A stretch of DNA of 64,000 bases. It comes from Malachius bipustulatus (taxonomy: Eukaryota > Arthropoda > Insecta > Coleoptera > Melyridae). The translations under genes and the position numbers were made by a program. How positions within the stretch are numbered: position 1 is the first letter of the stretch; every line of letters begins with the position of its first letter. Positions 32,568-44,522 of this stretch are shown here, one piece after another. The notes under the pieces are model-generated. The model did not search any database, was not told where the DNA came from, and saw only the letters and a program-made list of their open reading frames with translations. The stretch covers positions 8,476,437-8,540,436 of the forward strand of contig OU342636.1 in assembly GCA_910589415.1 (NCBI GenBank), in the 5' to 3' direction.

Positions 32568-33287
32568 ATGTTTATCAAACAGTGTTGTCCTTGGTACCTT
32601 AAATTCTCACGCCTGGTCTCTGAGCTTGACTCAAGGCTTGCGGCTGTTCATACTGAGGTATCCAATCTAAAACATTCTAACCTTGATTTGGTCAAAATGT
32701 TGACTCTTAGTCAACAATTCTCATCGGCTTCTAATACTTCTTCGGCCTTCTCAGCAGTGCCAGAGACTGTCAAAACTCTGAACACCCATGGCTCTAAACA
32801 TGAGAATGGAGGTAATGCTCATCTGCCTCCTCCTCCTCCTAAGATAACCTCAGATCATATTAATAAGTCATCTACCCTGGTCAATAATCTACAGGATAAA
32901 AATCTCAGATACACTCCTGAGAACCCAGATAGTAACAGGCTACATCATCTAGAACTGAAACCAGATAAGGTTGGGAACCAAGGAATGATAGGTCGTCATG
33001 TGAGAATTTGTGCTGCTAACATTCTCAAGAAAACGTCAATATTTGTTAGTAAGCTCGACAATAATGTTACAGCCGAAGATCTATGTGATTACCTAAGATC
33101 AACCTTTGGCAACTCGGAAAACTTCAACATTGAACAGCAGACAGTTAGGTCAGGGGACTACGGTAGTTTTAGGGTGGAGACCAGACTGGACCCGCTTGAT
33201 GAACTCCTTAAACCATCAAACTGGCCTGAAAATGTACTCGTCAAAAAGTTTCGTTTTTTTCGAACGAAGCAAGCTACCTCAAAGTGA
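32568..33287 (+). pseudogene. LINE ORF1 protein (nucleic-acid chaperone type)
   Basis: A roughly 239-residue frame with an N-terminal heptad-like helix (SELDSRLAAVHTEVSNLKHS), a Pro/Ser/Asn-rich linker (LPPPPPK) and a C-terminal RRM-like region (TSIFVSKLDNNVTAEDLCDY). This order is that of ORF1 proteins of CR1/jockey-type LINEs, which coat element RNA. It lies directly upstream of an endonuclease-RT ORF on the same strand. The start codon is not certain because the pogo relic abuts it. Confidence 0.7.
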
Positions 33288-33289
33288 AT

Positions 33290-35625
33290 CATGGGTCACT
33301 CCCCTGCCTTCTTCCAATGTGGCTGGGGATGTAACTGAAATTGGCCTTAAAGTCTGTAATGTGAATATGCGCTCCATGTGCAACAAATTTCCGAACCTCA
33401 GGGAGTTCATACTGGATGAAGCTTTTTCAATTGTCGGTATAACAGAGACCTGGCTGCGACCAGACTTGCCAGATGGTCTATACCATATACCAGGATATAC
33501 ACTACTTAGGCATGACCGAATAGGAAGAGCTGCCGGTGTGGCACTTTACATCATGGATCACATCAAATATTCAGTTCTTGAAAAACGAGTGACGGACTCT
33601 GTCGAATATCTGCTAGTCAAGATTATAATGAAAAACCTTACTCTAGAGCTAGCTATAGTTTATAGACTTGATGACTCCTTGCTGTCATCCCTTTCAGTTA
33701 TTACTGATATAATTGTTTCTTTTTATACCTACAATATAGAGTCGTTTATTATTCTAGGTGACTTCAATGTAAATCTACTTGATAACCGCCCCTCCACTAA
33801 GATTTTAAATGATCTTCTTTCTCAGCATAACTGCACTCAACTTGTCAGCGACCCAACTAGAGTTACTATAGATACTGAATCCTTGCTTGATCTTGTTATT
33901 ACTAATATCAGTCCGGAACTAATCTTTACAAAGGTACTGGGTCTTTGCTTCTCTGATCATAATGTTGTTTCATGTGCAGTTGCACTGAATTGTAATCCAC
34001 CCATTCAAGCTATCAGGCCTTCCAGAACTTTTAGAAACTTAAAGCTAGACGATTTCCTGCATGACACATCTTCATACAATTGGAAGTCTATATATGCTAT
34101 GGACACCCTGCAATGCAAGGTCGACTACTTTAACAGGAGCCTCCTGGAGTTGTATGATAAACATGCACCCCTTAGGATGGTTAAACTGCGACCAAACAGA
34201 CCTCCCAATCCTTGGTTCACGGACACAATGAGACTTCTTAAAGGACTTGTTAGGAGAGCCTGGCTAAGGTTCTCCAAAACTAAATTGAATGTTCACCGTC
34301 GTTACTTCTGTGACCAGTGAAACTACTATAATAGGGCCTCGATTCGGGAAAAACAGGATTATTTTTCCACTCAAATTAAAGCTTCTCAGGGTAATACCAA
34401 ACAACTATGGAGGAAGTTTAAAAAATGGAATATTCAGTGTTCCTCTGGGGATCAGAAATCTCTACCCAATCATCTTCTGGACCAGAATACAATTAATGAT
34501 CATTTCATTGGTTATTTTCGGCCTACAGCTCCAGTTGCTTCGACCCTCTCAAAGGCACTTCCTCCAGCGGTCCCCTACACAGTCCCTTCTGGCTCTCCAT
34601 TTGCCATACAGCCGCCGGATACTCATGAGATTTCCGGATGTGTTCGGCGACTGAAACCGGGGGTTACGAGTTCGGATGGGATCTCTGGTAGGATGCTCCA
34701 GCTCGCCCTGCCCTTCATTGAAGCGCCTCTCACTCACATTATTAATATGTCCTTTGAGACCGGCACGGTACCTCAGCAGTGGAAACGCTGCTTAACTTTC
34801 CCAGTACCAAAGAAAAGTAGTTCTGCAGAGGAAGTCCTATCCGTCCTATCTCAATTCTCCCTATGTGTCTCAAAGTAGCAGAAATTATTTTCTACACTCA
34901 ACTCTCTGAATATATTGAAACAAACGCAATTCTCCCATCTACCCAATCTGGATTCCGTAAGGGTTACAGTACTACCACTGCATTATGCAGTACCATCGAT
35001 GATGTCATCACTTCTATAGATAAAGGACAACTAACTTACCTGGCACTGCTTGACTTAACTAAGGCCTTCGATTCTACTAATATTTCTCATCTTATTAGGA
35101 AACTGCAACACTTTGGGATCAGGGATAACAGCTTACTTTGGATATCCTCTTATCTGAATGGTCGAGTTCAGTCTACTGTCCTGAACACCCCGAAGGGAGC
35201 ACTCCGGTCGGAAGCTAGGCCCATCCTTTCGGGGGTCCCTGTATATTGCTGTATACGCTTCCCTGTATATTGCTGACCTCCCTGACACTGTCTCTCACTG
35301 CTCTATTCAAGTATTTGCTGATGACATTCAGTTATACCTTTCATTTCCGTCATGGGATGTGCAGACTGCTGAGGCAGATATAAACTCTGACTTGGCCAAC
35401 ACATACGAGTGGACCAAAGGAAATCACTTTCTACTGAATCCTGACAAATCCCAAAGCATTTTATTCGGCCCAAAAACCAAGAGGCAGTTACTTGGGAATC
35501 TGGATATCCGGATTGCTGGCTCCCAGATACCAATCCATGATTGTGTTAAAAATTTGGGTGTCTTCATTGACAGTGATGGTAATCCCTTTTGGGCAATGTA
35601 TATATTATGTAATTAAGTGTATAAT
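33290..35625 (+). pseudogene. LINE ORF2: endonuclease and reverse transcriptase
   Basis: Endonuclease motifs VGITETWLRPDLPDG, ILGDFNVNLLDN, LLDLVITNIS and FSDHNVVSC run in one frame to 34320. RT follows with frame breaks: SSDGISGRMLQLALP (34675), VPQQWKRCLTFPVPKK (34765), STQSGFRKGYSTTTALCS (34940), LLDLTKAFDST (35048), then FADDIQLYLSF at about 35315. A segment between the GVP(Q) box and ADLPDTV is rearranged near 35240. After VKNLGVFIDSDGN (35575) coding stops and a short 3' end with ATT repeats follows, so the C-terminal third is deleted. Jockey/CR1-like. Confidence 0.87.
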
Positions 35626-36154
35626 ATTTGCTCAATAAATATATATTATTATTATTATCATTATTTCGTTCACCAATCTTGAAAGATGAAACTACAGGAA
35701 CGTTTTTAAAATTTTAGAGATAGATTCGCCCTAGTGCTATACCAGACCACTCCTTGTGGATGTCTTACTCCCACAAAAATTTCAGCCCCCTAGATTGAAA
35801 ACTGCGACCTGAAATGAGATGACAAGAACCGGATTTCTGAAATTTTGAAAGGACACCCTGTAGAAATAATCCGACTTTTGGAAATTTCTGGGCAAAATCT
35901 CTAAAATTGACACCTAATTGAAATTTATGTCTTGCATAACCTCCTCGATAACCCTGCCATAGTTTGATATTTGAAATTTGAAATTTTGAAGTTGACAATG
36001 TCATCTTTGACATTTAATACATCATTTATACGTCAAAAAGTAGTAAAATTAATGTTATTGAATTAGTTTTTGTACCAAGCTTCTCGTTCAACTCAGAATT
36101 TAATAGGGTGAGTAACTATAAATGACCTCACTGTATAATATCAAATACAAATAC
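35626..36154. repeat. LINE 3' ATT tail and part of a CAGGGTG-type element
   Basis: ATTATTATTATTATC (about 35647) ends the LINE. GGACACCCTGTAG at about 35851 and neighbouring sequence resemble one terminus of the CAGGGTG group, without a partner. This is intron 4 sequence of CCDC47 adjoining the exon 4 donor. Confidence 0.4.
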
Positions 36155-36541
36155 CTTCTGTGTCTCTGGTGGTTTCAACACGCCACTGTCTTCGGGCTGC
36201 TTGCAGCCAGAGTACTGATCTGAGAAGTGCACGTAATCGATCAGATCAACGTACTTGTTCAGCACTGCAAGCACCTTCGCATCAAGCAATGCGGAGGTGA
36301 CCTCAGCGATCTCGCTCATGACACTGAGGCTGCTCGGGAGACTGTGCTTGTCTCCTGACCGGCGCTCCGGACAGTATAGGCTGATGTCTGTCAGCTCTTT
36401 GGCGAAACGAGCGGCGCTCTTCTTGCTTGCCACGCAGAAGACGAAGCTGTCCATGTCCTCTTTGTTCATCATGACTTTGACGTGGATTTGCTCCGCGGAT
36501 GGTTTCATGATACCCGCGATCACTGACACCAAGTCTTGTCT
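36155..36541 (-). CDS. CCDC47: CCDC47 exon 4
   Basis: Encodes residues 216-344 in phase 0. The acceptor is ATTTTCCAG and the donor is AAG|GTATTT. The exon starts RQDLVSVIAGIMKPS and contains VKVMMNKEDMDSFVFCV, YVHFSDQYSG and ends PPETQK. These correspond to the conserved cytosolic globular domain of CCDC47 (human has VKVTMNDEDMDTYVF and VHFSDQFSG). This domain contacts other subunits of the ER multipass translocon. The exon is intact, with codon use richer in C/G third positions than its surroundings. Confidence 0.96.
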
Positions 36542-36612
36542 CTGGAAAATGTGGCCTAATTGATTTCCATTCGTTGATATTCAGTCAATTATTACAGAGA
36601 GGTTGAAGTTAC

Positions 36613-36743
36613 CTTCTTAAGTTTCAATTCAACTAGCATTCCTTCACAGCATGTACGTCCACTGCACCATAGAGTGAAGATATTCTCGCTTTCTTTGTTG
36701 AAGCAATCGTTTGGATTCCTCTCTTCATCTCCCACATGATCTC
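36613..36743 (-). CDS. CCDC47: CCDC47 exon 3
   Basis: Encodes residues 172-215. It begins after the acceptor TTTATTAAAG, completing the Gly codon split from exon 2, and ends AAG|GTAACT in phase 0. The product includes ENIFTLWCSGRTCCEGMLVE, matching the invariant LWCSGRxCCEGML of CCDC47 with its cysteines. Only 71 bp of intron separates it from exon 4. Confidence 0.95.
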
Positions 36744-37243
36744 CTTTAATAAAAATAAACTCATTATTAAAAGACAATTATTATAATATATTAAGGTATT
36801 GTCTATTTATATTTTTTAATAAATTATTATAAGTTACTTAAGTCACATTCGACTTAAACCATGCGCAATGTCTTTTATCATGTATTGTGAATAATTTGAG
36901 TCTGATAGAACATGGAAGTGCCAGTAATAATCAGTCCACATAAGAATGAAACAGGGCTAACGACTGGCGCGCTACAGTATCACAGTGATGTGGTGATAAT
37001 AAGGTCTAAGCTTCTCCACCTAAGCCTCCCACCCACCATGTTGTTACTTTAGAAATTAAGGCATATTAAGGCATAGAAATTAGGATCACTAACTTGCATG
37101 CTCCTAATATTTATTGAGCAAAAAAAAATTATTGAATCTGATGGTTAGTTTTCTAGTTACATACCTAGTTTCCCTCATGCAAGTTTGAAGGTAATCATTT
37201 TAATAAGCACAATGAAAATAAGTGAATAATTCAGTCCACTATA
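36744..37243. other. Intron 2 of CCDC47, no feature recognised
   Basis: AT-rich intronic sequence next to the exon 3 acceptor. No repeat with recognisable ends. Confidence 0.45.
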
Positions 37244-38214
37244 CAGAGTGTCACATTGAAAAATAGCTGCATAATTATACTCGATAGTACGCACTTTTTC
37301 ACAAACAATTGAATTTTTTCCTACTTCCGGTTTTACCAGAAATGACACCAACTTGTAATGAAATGCGCGGCTTTCGTTTATAATTATTCTAATTAGTTAG
37401 AGCGATAGCGGCCTTATCACTCCGCCTCCGGCTATAAAAAAAGTAGAGCACATCCGATGAACGGACAGTGCTTGTTTGGGTACCGACCATCAAGCATTCA
37501 ATTCCTGCAAGGTGTACTGAGCCCTGCAGGAGAGATCACCCCGCGGTGGATGTACTGACCAGCGCGCGTTTCATCTTTCAGGTGGGCGTAGTGAGCCCCC
37601 AGAGAGACAGGAGAGGACTGGATAACCGACGTGCATCTATTGAGTCGGCCTATCCTTATCCCGTAACTCACGCCCAGAGTGTATTGAGCTCTGAGCGGAG
37701 AACCAATTAATTTTCCTTTATTTCAGTTTTTCAGGTTCACGTCTTATTGAGATGTGGTTTAACTAGCAGGTCTCATCTGTGCGGCTTGTATTGAGAGCCC
37801 ACGGGGCCTGCTACTTCCCGTTCCACAACCGGACGTCAACCGCATGCATAGAATAGCAGAATAGAACGGCAGAACAGGTGACGCGTACCAGCGGGGTGTC
37901 GAGGATTACTGAAAACAGGAACGATCGGACCGACAACGCATTCTTTATCTGCAACTAATCAGTTCTGGGATCTAAGCAGAAGCCAACGGGGATCTTGGAT
38001 TGCTACGACCTGCCCATCTAGTGGGAGGAGCTGCAGAGTCTGCCATCGCTTTTAGTATTATTTTTTCATTTATTGTATTATAATTATTATCTTGTGTAAA
38101 AAAAAATTATTTTTAAATGTCTTAGTAACGGGTTACTTGGGGACCGAACCACGCACAAATTATTTAAGCCGAAATATTCGTTACAAACTTTTTATTTTTA
38201 AATGGGACATCCTG
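37244..38214. mobile_element. Small CAGAGTGTCAC/GGGACATCCTG element holding a solo LTR
   Basis: TA-flanked, with termini CAGAGTGTCAC and GGGACATCCTG. Without the LTR it would be only about 135 bp. The segment CTTCCGGTTTTACC matches the interior of the foldback at 52106-52966. The LTR at 37354-38185 is inserted in it. Confidence 0.6.
37354..38185 (+). repeat. Solo LTR (copy 1 of family with TGTAAYG..CGTTACA ends)
   Basis: Begins TGTAATGAAATGCG and ends ATATTCGTTACA. It is flanked by the 4 bp duplication AACT (37350-37353 and 38186-38189), as for Ty3/gypsy integration. A TATA-like GGCTATAAAA lies near 37430. It shares both ends and layout with 58290-59303. No internal element sequence is present, so it probably arose by LTR-LTR recombination. 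Confidence 0.85.
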
Positions 38215-38447
38215 TATATTATTATATTTTTGGATTCGGTACGATGTTACGTATTCAGTGATACCACATAAATGACATTTCAATTGTCAGACTTGAGTTT
38301 AATTAATTTTTTATTTCTCAATGATGTGATGTAAAATACCAGGGTATTTATTTTTCTGGGTAAGTATCGGGTAAATACCCTGGATATTTACCCAATAGTG
38401 GGTAAATGTATCATTTTGGTGAATTAAATGTTCCCAAAATATGTATA

Positions 38448-39257
38448 CAGGGTGATTTTTTAAAAGTTGCTCTTTGCGACATCATTAAAACAAAAAAGGT
38501 ATCAAAAATCGAAAAAAGAATGACTGACCCCCCCCCCCCCCATCAACCCTTAAAGCTCCATTAATCCTAATTATGAAATTTCAAAAGGCAGGGCCCTACT
38601 TCTAAAAGTCATTTTAATGGGAATTCCACTAGAAATACAATGGTGTTCGTGTGTTAAAATCGATTTATTTTTATGGAAGTTATAAACGAGTGAACATTAC
38701 AATTTCCATTTTTCATAGCAGCTTAACTGGAAAACGGTTCACATGTTACTATTTTAACTTTTAATGTAGGTAGCTATCCTATTGTGAGGATGAAATATTT
38801 ACAGAAAAATGAAATTAATCAGGTTTTTCATCACCCTATATAAAAATTTCAACTACATCACAGGATAGTACATAAAAAGGTAAAATAGAGACATGAGAGA
38901 TGTTTTTCGATATCTTGAGTCATTTTCAAAGTTAGGCTGCCATGAAAATTATGATGTTCACTTGTTTATAACTTCTGTAAAAATAAATCGATTTCAATCT
39001 ACGAGCACCATTGTATTTCTACTACAATACCCTTAAAGATGAGAGAATTGAGGGTAGATGGTTGCCATTTGAAATTTCATAATTGGGGTGATGAAGAATT
39101 GGGGTGCTGTAAGGGTTGATAGGGGTGAGTCATTTAATATGTCATTTTTGTTCGCCTCCCTATTACCCCAACTTTTTTTTTTGCGATTTTTGATATCTTT
39201 TTATCTTTTTTTGTTTTAAGGATATCGCCGATGACGACTTTTAAAAAAGTCAACCTG
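38448..39257. mobile_element. Foldback CAGGGTGATTTTT element
   Basis: 810 bp, TA-flanked (38446-38447, 39258-39259). Arms of about 400 bp pair almost to the centre near 38850. The left arm has a run of 13 C at about 38528, which has no equal in the right arm. Non-coding. Confidence 0.82.
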
Positions 39258-39545
39258 TATGGAATAAAATTGTTAACCTAAGAAAAGTTACAAGTCTGAT
39301 ATGATAGGTGTTCTGCAGCACATCTGATATGTCAGTTCTGAATCAGAACAACACACTTCTTGTTGTTCAGCATTTGACCAGAATTACTTTTGCATTTATT
39401 ATTTATTCGGGTAGGTAAATATCCTTCGGGTAAATACCGGTAAATAGCCAATTTACATTTACCTACCCGAGGGTATGGCCGGTTCCCAAGATATGGCCGA
39501 TGGGCAACCTTAGTGGGACACTCGGTATACACGAACACAACAACC

Positions 39546-39632
39546 AAGTCAAAACTGGGATTTGAACCCAGGCGGTGACAGTGAACGGATTAGTAGTCTG
39601 CACTTCTAACCCGCTGAGCTACTGCCCGCTCC
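39546..39632 (-). repeat. tRNA-like sequence (SINE head or tRNA relic)
   Basis: The minus strand has an A box TAGCTCAGCGG (about 39618) and a B box GGTTCAAATCC (about 39565), with spacing wider than in an ordinary tRNA. The acceptor ends do not pair, so it is not a working tRNA gene. It is most likely the head of a tRNA-derived SINE. Confidence 0.5.
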
Positions 39633-40334
39633 AGCCAGAATTTTGTTCGGGGGGAGGGGGGGGTCGGTATGGATTTGACTGTTTACTGCATAATATTACG
39701 AAAAAAATATTTTAATGACATTTATGACGAAAGTGCTCCAAAGCGCGTTCAAATTTACATGAATTATAAGTTATAACCAAAAACTGTTAATTTTTTTTTA
39801 AAACTTTGACACCCTGTATCTACACCCTATTTAAGAAAATGTCCCCCGAAACAGTGTCCTTCAAGGTGCTAACTATCACATTAACAAGTAACAACATAGT
39901 CAAACTCAGTTTGACATTCTCAGCAACGTGAGAGTAAAAGTAGCCACTCTACTGTCACTGCTTGATAAATAGAGCCACTCTGTAGCCCTTATCATGTCTT
40001 CAGATGTCATATCACATATTTTATGAATGGAAGAGTTGATTTTTTCCAAGCTACAAGCATATAAGCACATTTTCACTTGAAAATTTTGATGGATCTGATT
40101 ATTAGATAAAGTGTATTTCATATAATATGAAGTCGTCTTTCCACTTTAAAGAAAGAAATGGGTGTTTACATTCATAAATCCAGAAGATGTACAAGGAATT
40201 TTACAACAAGGGTTAACATTACAACAGTTTATGTACCCCTACTGTGAAGGTCTTAAGACTTTCTTTGCATGTGTGTAAGTGGAGAGGTGACTTCGTATTT
40301 GGTACAGTCTTTACACTCAATTTAAATTCCTCAC
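39633..40334. other. Intron 2 of CCDC47 near exon 2, no feature recognised
   Basis: AT-rich; a TTTGACACCCTGTATCTAC sequence at about 39805 resembles a single CAGGGTG-type terminus without partner. No coding region. Confidence 0.4.
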
Positions 40335-40704
40335 CAACTAACGAGAAATTCTCATCAAGTAAAGCTTTGTGAGTTTGCAGCCAAATATTGGCGAGTTTGG
40401 TATTCTTGGTCTTCCCGGTAACAAAATTGATGAAGTAGACTACCAGCCCGACGATCATCAATATCTCCAGCCAGTAGCTGTCCCAGTTGGCCCTGAAATG
40501 GATGGGGACCTTGGTGATGGTGATCTTGGGCTCACTGAACGGTTTCTCGTCTTTGCTGTCGAACCCTTCGAACTCCTCCACGTCCTCGAAATGTCGGAAC
40601 TCGGAATCATCGTCCATCTCGTCCTGCTCATCGGTGACGAAAGCCTCCTGGTCGATTTCGGCTTCATCCTCGAGGTCAGGTTTGTTTGGTCCCTGCAGAG
40701 GCAC
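40335..40704 (-). CDS. CCDC47: CCDC47 exon 2 (acidic luminal region and TM helix)
   Basis: Encodes residues 49-171 plus one base. The acceptor is ACTCGAGCAG and the donor is GTTG|GTGAGG. An acidic stretch (EDEAEIDQEAF, DEMDDDSEFRHFEDVEEFEG) lies in the ER lumen and is typical of CCDC47, where it binds calcium weakly. A single membrane segment EILMIVGLVVYFINFVTG (residues about 128-145) follows, then the cytosolic IWLQTHKALLDENFSLVG. Reading on past the donor gives an intron-derived extension that should be discarded. Confidence 0.96.
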
Positions 40705-40771
40705 CTGCTCGAGTAATTTTATTAATTTATCATTTGATAAATGTGTACTTATTATAAAAGTTGGGGCTGAC

Positions 40772-40915
40772 CTCAGAGCTCAAGTCTGGTTCGTCCTCCG
40801 CTTCGAACTCCTCGAACTCGGCAAACTCATTGTCTGGGGAGTTGTCGAAGTGGGATGAGACTGTTAAGGTGACTGTTAGAGACAGTAGGAGAAAGAATAG
40901 GTGAAAATTTAACAT
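40772..40915 (-). CDS. CCDC47: CCDC47 exon 1 (start codon, signal peptide)
   Basis: PAT complex subunit CCDC47 (calumin), an ER membrane protein. In other animals it works with Asterix (WDR83OS) to help multi-pass membrane proteins fold and is needed for ER calcium handling. This exon gives residues 1-48. A signal peptide FHLFFLLLSLTVTLTVSS is followed by acidic sequence NEFAEFEEFEAEDEPDLSSE. It ends GAG|GTCAGC in phase 0, joining VPLQGPNKPDLE of exon 2. The whole CDS is 1404 nt (467 aa; human about 483), on the minus strand, with exons at 40772-40915, 40335-40704, 36613-36743, 36155-36541, 25540-25672 and 25238-25476. Confidence 0.95.
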
Positions 40916-41812
40916 TTTTCACTTTCAAAAATTGATAACCTTTTCGGTTTCACTAAAAATAAGTAGTGTTATTGGCAACACAGATAATTATTACAGATAG
41001 GCCCTTTGGTTTTTTTTTAGAGAAATACAGTCGAAATTTTAATATTGCTCGATAGTGGACAGTCAAAAATTGATTAGAATATTAATTAATACAATAATTT
41101 CATTATTCTCTAAATTCTCTTATCTTTTTTTACATAATTTATTGAGGTTGAGGTACGTATTTTTTATCTGTTTCCTCATCGTATGTATGAATGAAGTATG
41201 AGTGACAAGACAACTGACAATAATGACATTTTTATAGGTGGTACCGGCCCAAGGATTCTGTATAGTGTAGGATAGCTCGATCCGATGAAAGTTTCTCCAG
41301 CGGAGTGGGGGTGAGTGACGTCACGGACGTGCTGGTTACATATTTCAAGCATTGCTGCGGTGTATTTTATTAGTCATTTTGTGAATCTGTTGGACTTTTT
41401 TTTACTTTTTAGTCAATATAAATAAAGGCTAAGGTCTGAGACTAATTCCTCGATTATTATTGTTTGCATCGCAGACGGTAACACGTTACATTTTATCTGA
41501 AATTTAATTTTATAGGCAACTGAAGTCAACAGTTTATTTATTTCCCGAGAGATGTAGGTATGTATTTAGAGTACCTACCTAATTGTTGCATATTTTTGGG
41601 AAATTCTTTGGGAAGTCTTTCTAGGCCAGTAAAAGTCTGTAATAACAATTCAAATTCAAAGCTAGCGATATTAATACTTAATTGAAATTTATTTCTAAAA
41701 ACTTTCCACTTAAAATATGTGTTATTTTGATTTTGTTTCCTAGGTAACCGATTTTAGGTAGGTATTCGATTTTTTTATTGTTTACCAAAATCAGTTTGGC
41801 AAAGTATGTATA
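40916..41812. other. Upstream region of CCDC47, promoter not resolved
   Basis: The presumed 5' UTR and promoter of CCDC47 lie just right of 40915. I see no TATA box at a convincing distance. CAAGGATTCTGTATA at about 41254 recurs inverted at 45777-45791, so part of this flank may be the left end of an older element. Confidence 0.4.
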
Positions 41813-42387
41813 CAGGGTGCACCATATATCCTCTATATTTCTATCTCCTGAACACTGATAAGAGATGCAGGGTCGGTTAAATTAGAGAAAAGATGCGCAA
41901 TTTTATGGTCATCTCTAATCCGTCAAGTCATACAAGATATCTGTTACCATTCCTGAAATATCCTGAAAAAACTGAAATATCGAAATTACTTATTTTCGTC
42001 ATATCTTTTTTATTATTGTAAATTTATAAATAGTTTTTTTTGTAGGCTTACATAAGTCGCCAAGAGCTACCGATCTGACGTTTCAAAAATTTTCAAAGCC
42101 GACTAGATCCCAAGAGTTTTCATTGTCAACTTTTGTTTTTCTTATGGCCGCCATATTGTTTTTTTATGTCGTTCGGTATGAAAAAAATAATGGAAAAAAA
42201 ATCAAAAAAAAAAAAATTTCAAAAATTTTTGTTCTTTTTTTTAAAATTTTTTTTGACCGAATATCACAGAGAAATTAAAAAACCATAAGGCAAGCAGTAT
42301 GACTTCATATTGACTTATTTCAGCGATTTTTTTTTTTGTTTTTCTTCGAAAAAAGAATAAAATTTTTGAAATTTTTTTTTTAATGTA

Positions 42388-44522
42388 CCGGGTGGGCATT
42401 TAAGAATGAACAGCGGCCATATCTTGGGAAATATTGATCCTACAGTTTCAAAATGAAAATTTTCCTGGCATAAAAGACTATGCGAAATGCAATGAAAATA
42501 TTTTCAAGATGGTCGCACTTCCGGAAATACCGGAAGTTGACACCTACTTCGTTATTTTAACGGGGACACCCTGTAAAATATTATATTTTTTAAATGTCTG
42601 AAGAAATCGAATACAGGTGGTTTTCACCATTGGAATTTAGATTGAGCGGTTTATGAGTTATAAACAAGTGAAAATCGCAATTTTCCAACTTCAAAGCAGT
42701 GTAGAACTAGAACGGCTCAATATATCTAAAAACGGCTTACATGTCCCTATCTTAACTTTTTACAAGGTATTATATTATGTAGTTTAGATTTTTCTACAGG
42801 GCGATGAAAAATCTGGTAATTTTCATCACCCTGTATAAAAATTCAAACCACATGGTATGATACCTTGTAAAAAGTTAAGATAGGGACATGTAAGCCGTTT
42901 TTAGATATATTGAGCCGTTCTAGTTCCACACTGCTTTGAAGTTGGAAAATTGCGATTTTCACTTGTTTCCCATACAGCACAAGAATGTTCTATGCACATT
43001 CATAGAATATTTCCGAAGAATATTTGAATGTTCTCAGAATGTTCTCAAATGATGATTGGAATATTCTAGGAACGTTCTATGAACATGCAAAGTAGACTGT
43101 TTTAGATATTCTTAGAACGTTCTCAGAACATAACAAAGAATGTTCATAGAATATTTTGAGCACATAAAAAGAATGTTCATAGAATATTTTGAGAACATAA
43201 AAAGAATGTTCAATTGTATATTCTGGGTATATTCTAAAATCTGTAAAAATGCATTTGGATATTAGGTTAACTTTATTAGGGATTTAGCTTGAAAAACAAG
43301 TTCACAATGTACCTATTCTTTTATTTTAAAGTAACCTCAACATATAACATAAACATATTATTTCATCATATTCATAATGTTCGTTTTGCACCCCTTCTTA
43401 GCTTTGGTCTTGATCACCTAAATTTTATATAGGTAAGACAATAACTTCCACATCTGCTATGGTTTGGCTTTTGTATTTTTGCTACTGCACCTGTAAAGAA
43501 TAAAAGTTTTTGGTGAGAATCTCCACCGGAATTCTGGTAATGCGATGTGCGATTTTAACAACAACTATTATTAATTTATTAACCTCAAAGACTTGGTGGC
43601 ATACCTAGAGACACTTTTAGATGTATACATAGATACTTACCAATTCTCTATTGTTACTGTTTGATGAATCAGAATGAACACACGCAGATTACACATACAC
43701 ACACAAAAATGTAAATTATTATAGTATTATTACGATCACAATATTCACAATCAGGAAGACTACCGCTGTTCATCTGGCAGCATTATTGCATTGCACATGC
43801 CGCATGGCGCATGGCGCATATTGCCAACAAAGGAACTACATAGGTACAATATTTCTAACCTGAGAACATTCTGTGAATGTTTTAAGAATATTTTAATTTT
43901 AAGGCGTGGTTCCGATTTAAAATACTTTGTTTGATTAACAAAGATCTACTAAATGCCTGCAAGTTGAAATTATTAATAAAAATGTTTTGTAAAATCGGTG
44001 AACATATTATTAATTATATTATATTATATTATTATATAATTATTGTTCATGTGAATATGTGCTATGGATCTCCTAAGAATATTTTTAAAGAATATTCTTA
44101 ATTGGTATATTTGTCACTTAAATAGAATATTCTCATTCGTTTGTTAATATGCTATGAATATTCTAAGAATATTTTGGTAGAATATTCTTAAATTGGTATA
44201 TTGGTACCTAAATAGAATATTCTCAGAATGTTCTGTGCTGTATGGGTTATAACTTATAAACCGCTCAATCTAAATTCCAATGGTGAAAACCACCTGTATT
44301 CGATTTCTTCAGACATTTAAAAAATATAATATTTTACAGGGTGTCCCCGTTAAAATAACGAAGTAGGTGTCAACTTCCAGTATTTCCGGAAGTGCGACCA
44401 TCTTGAAAATATTTTCATTGCATTTCGCATAGTCACTTATGTCAGGAAAATTTTCATTTTGAAACTGTAGGATCAATATTTCCTAAGATATGGCCGCTGT
44501 TCATTCTTAAATGCCCACCCGG
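42388..44522. mobile_element. CCGGGTGGGC foldback, middle level of the nest
   Basis: TA-flanked, starts CCGGGTGGGCATTTAAG and ends with the inverse. Without its insert it is about 855 bp and palindromic almost to the centre near 42815. Its right arm is split by the CCCA element at 42969-44246, and the left arm shows what the empty site looked like. Confidence 0.85.
42969..44246. mobile_element. CCCATACAGCAC element with GAAYRTTC palindrome arrays
   Basis: The left end CCCATACAGCACAAGAATG and the right end ..TGTGCTGTATGGG are inverted repeats. It interrupts the foldback arm at CTTGTTT. The intact left arm (GTTTATAAC in inverse) shows that 2 bp, TT, were duplicated (42967-42968, 44247-44248). 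Arrays of GAATGTTC, GAACGTTC and GAATATTC lie inside both ends (about 42980-43220 and 44070-44235). The 1278 bp element has an AT-rich interior without a transposase. Termini and TSD size match the element at 449-1791. Confidence 0.85.
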
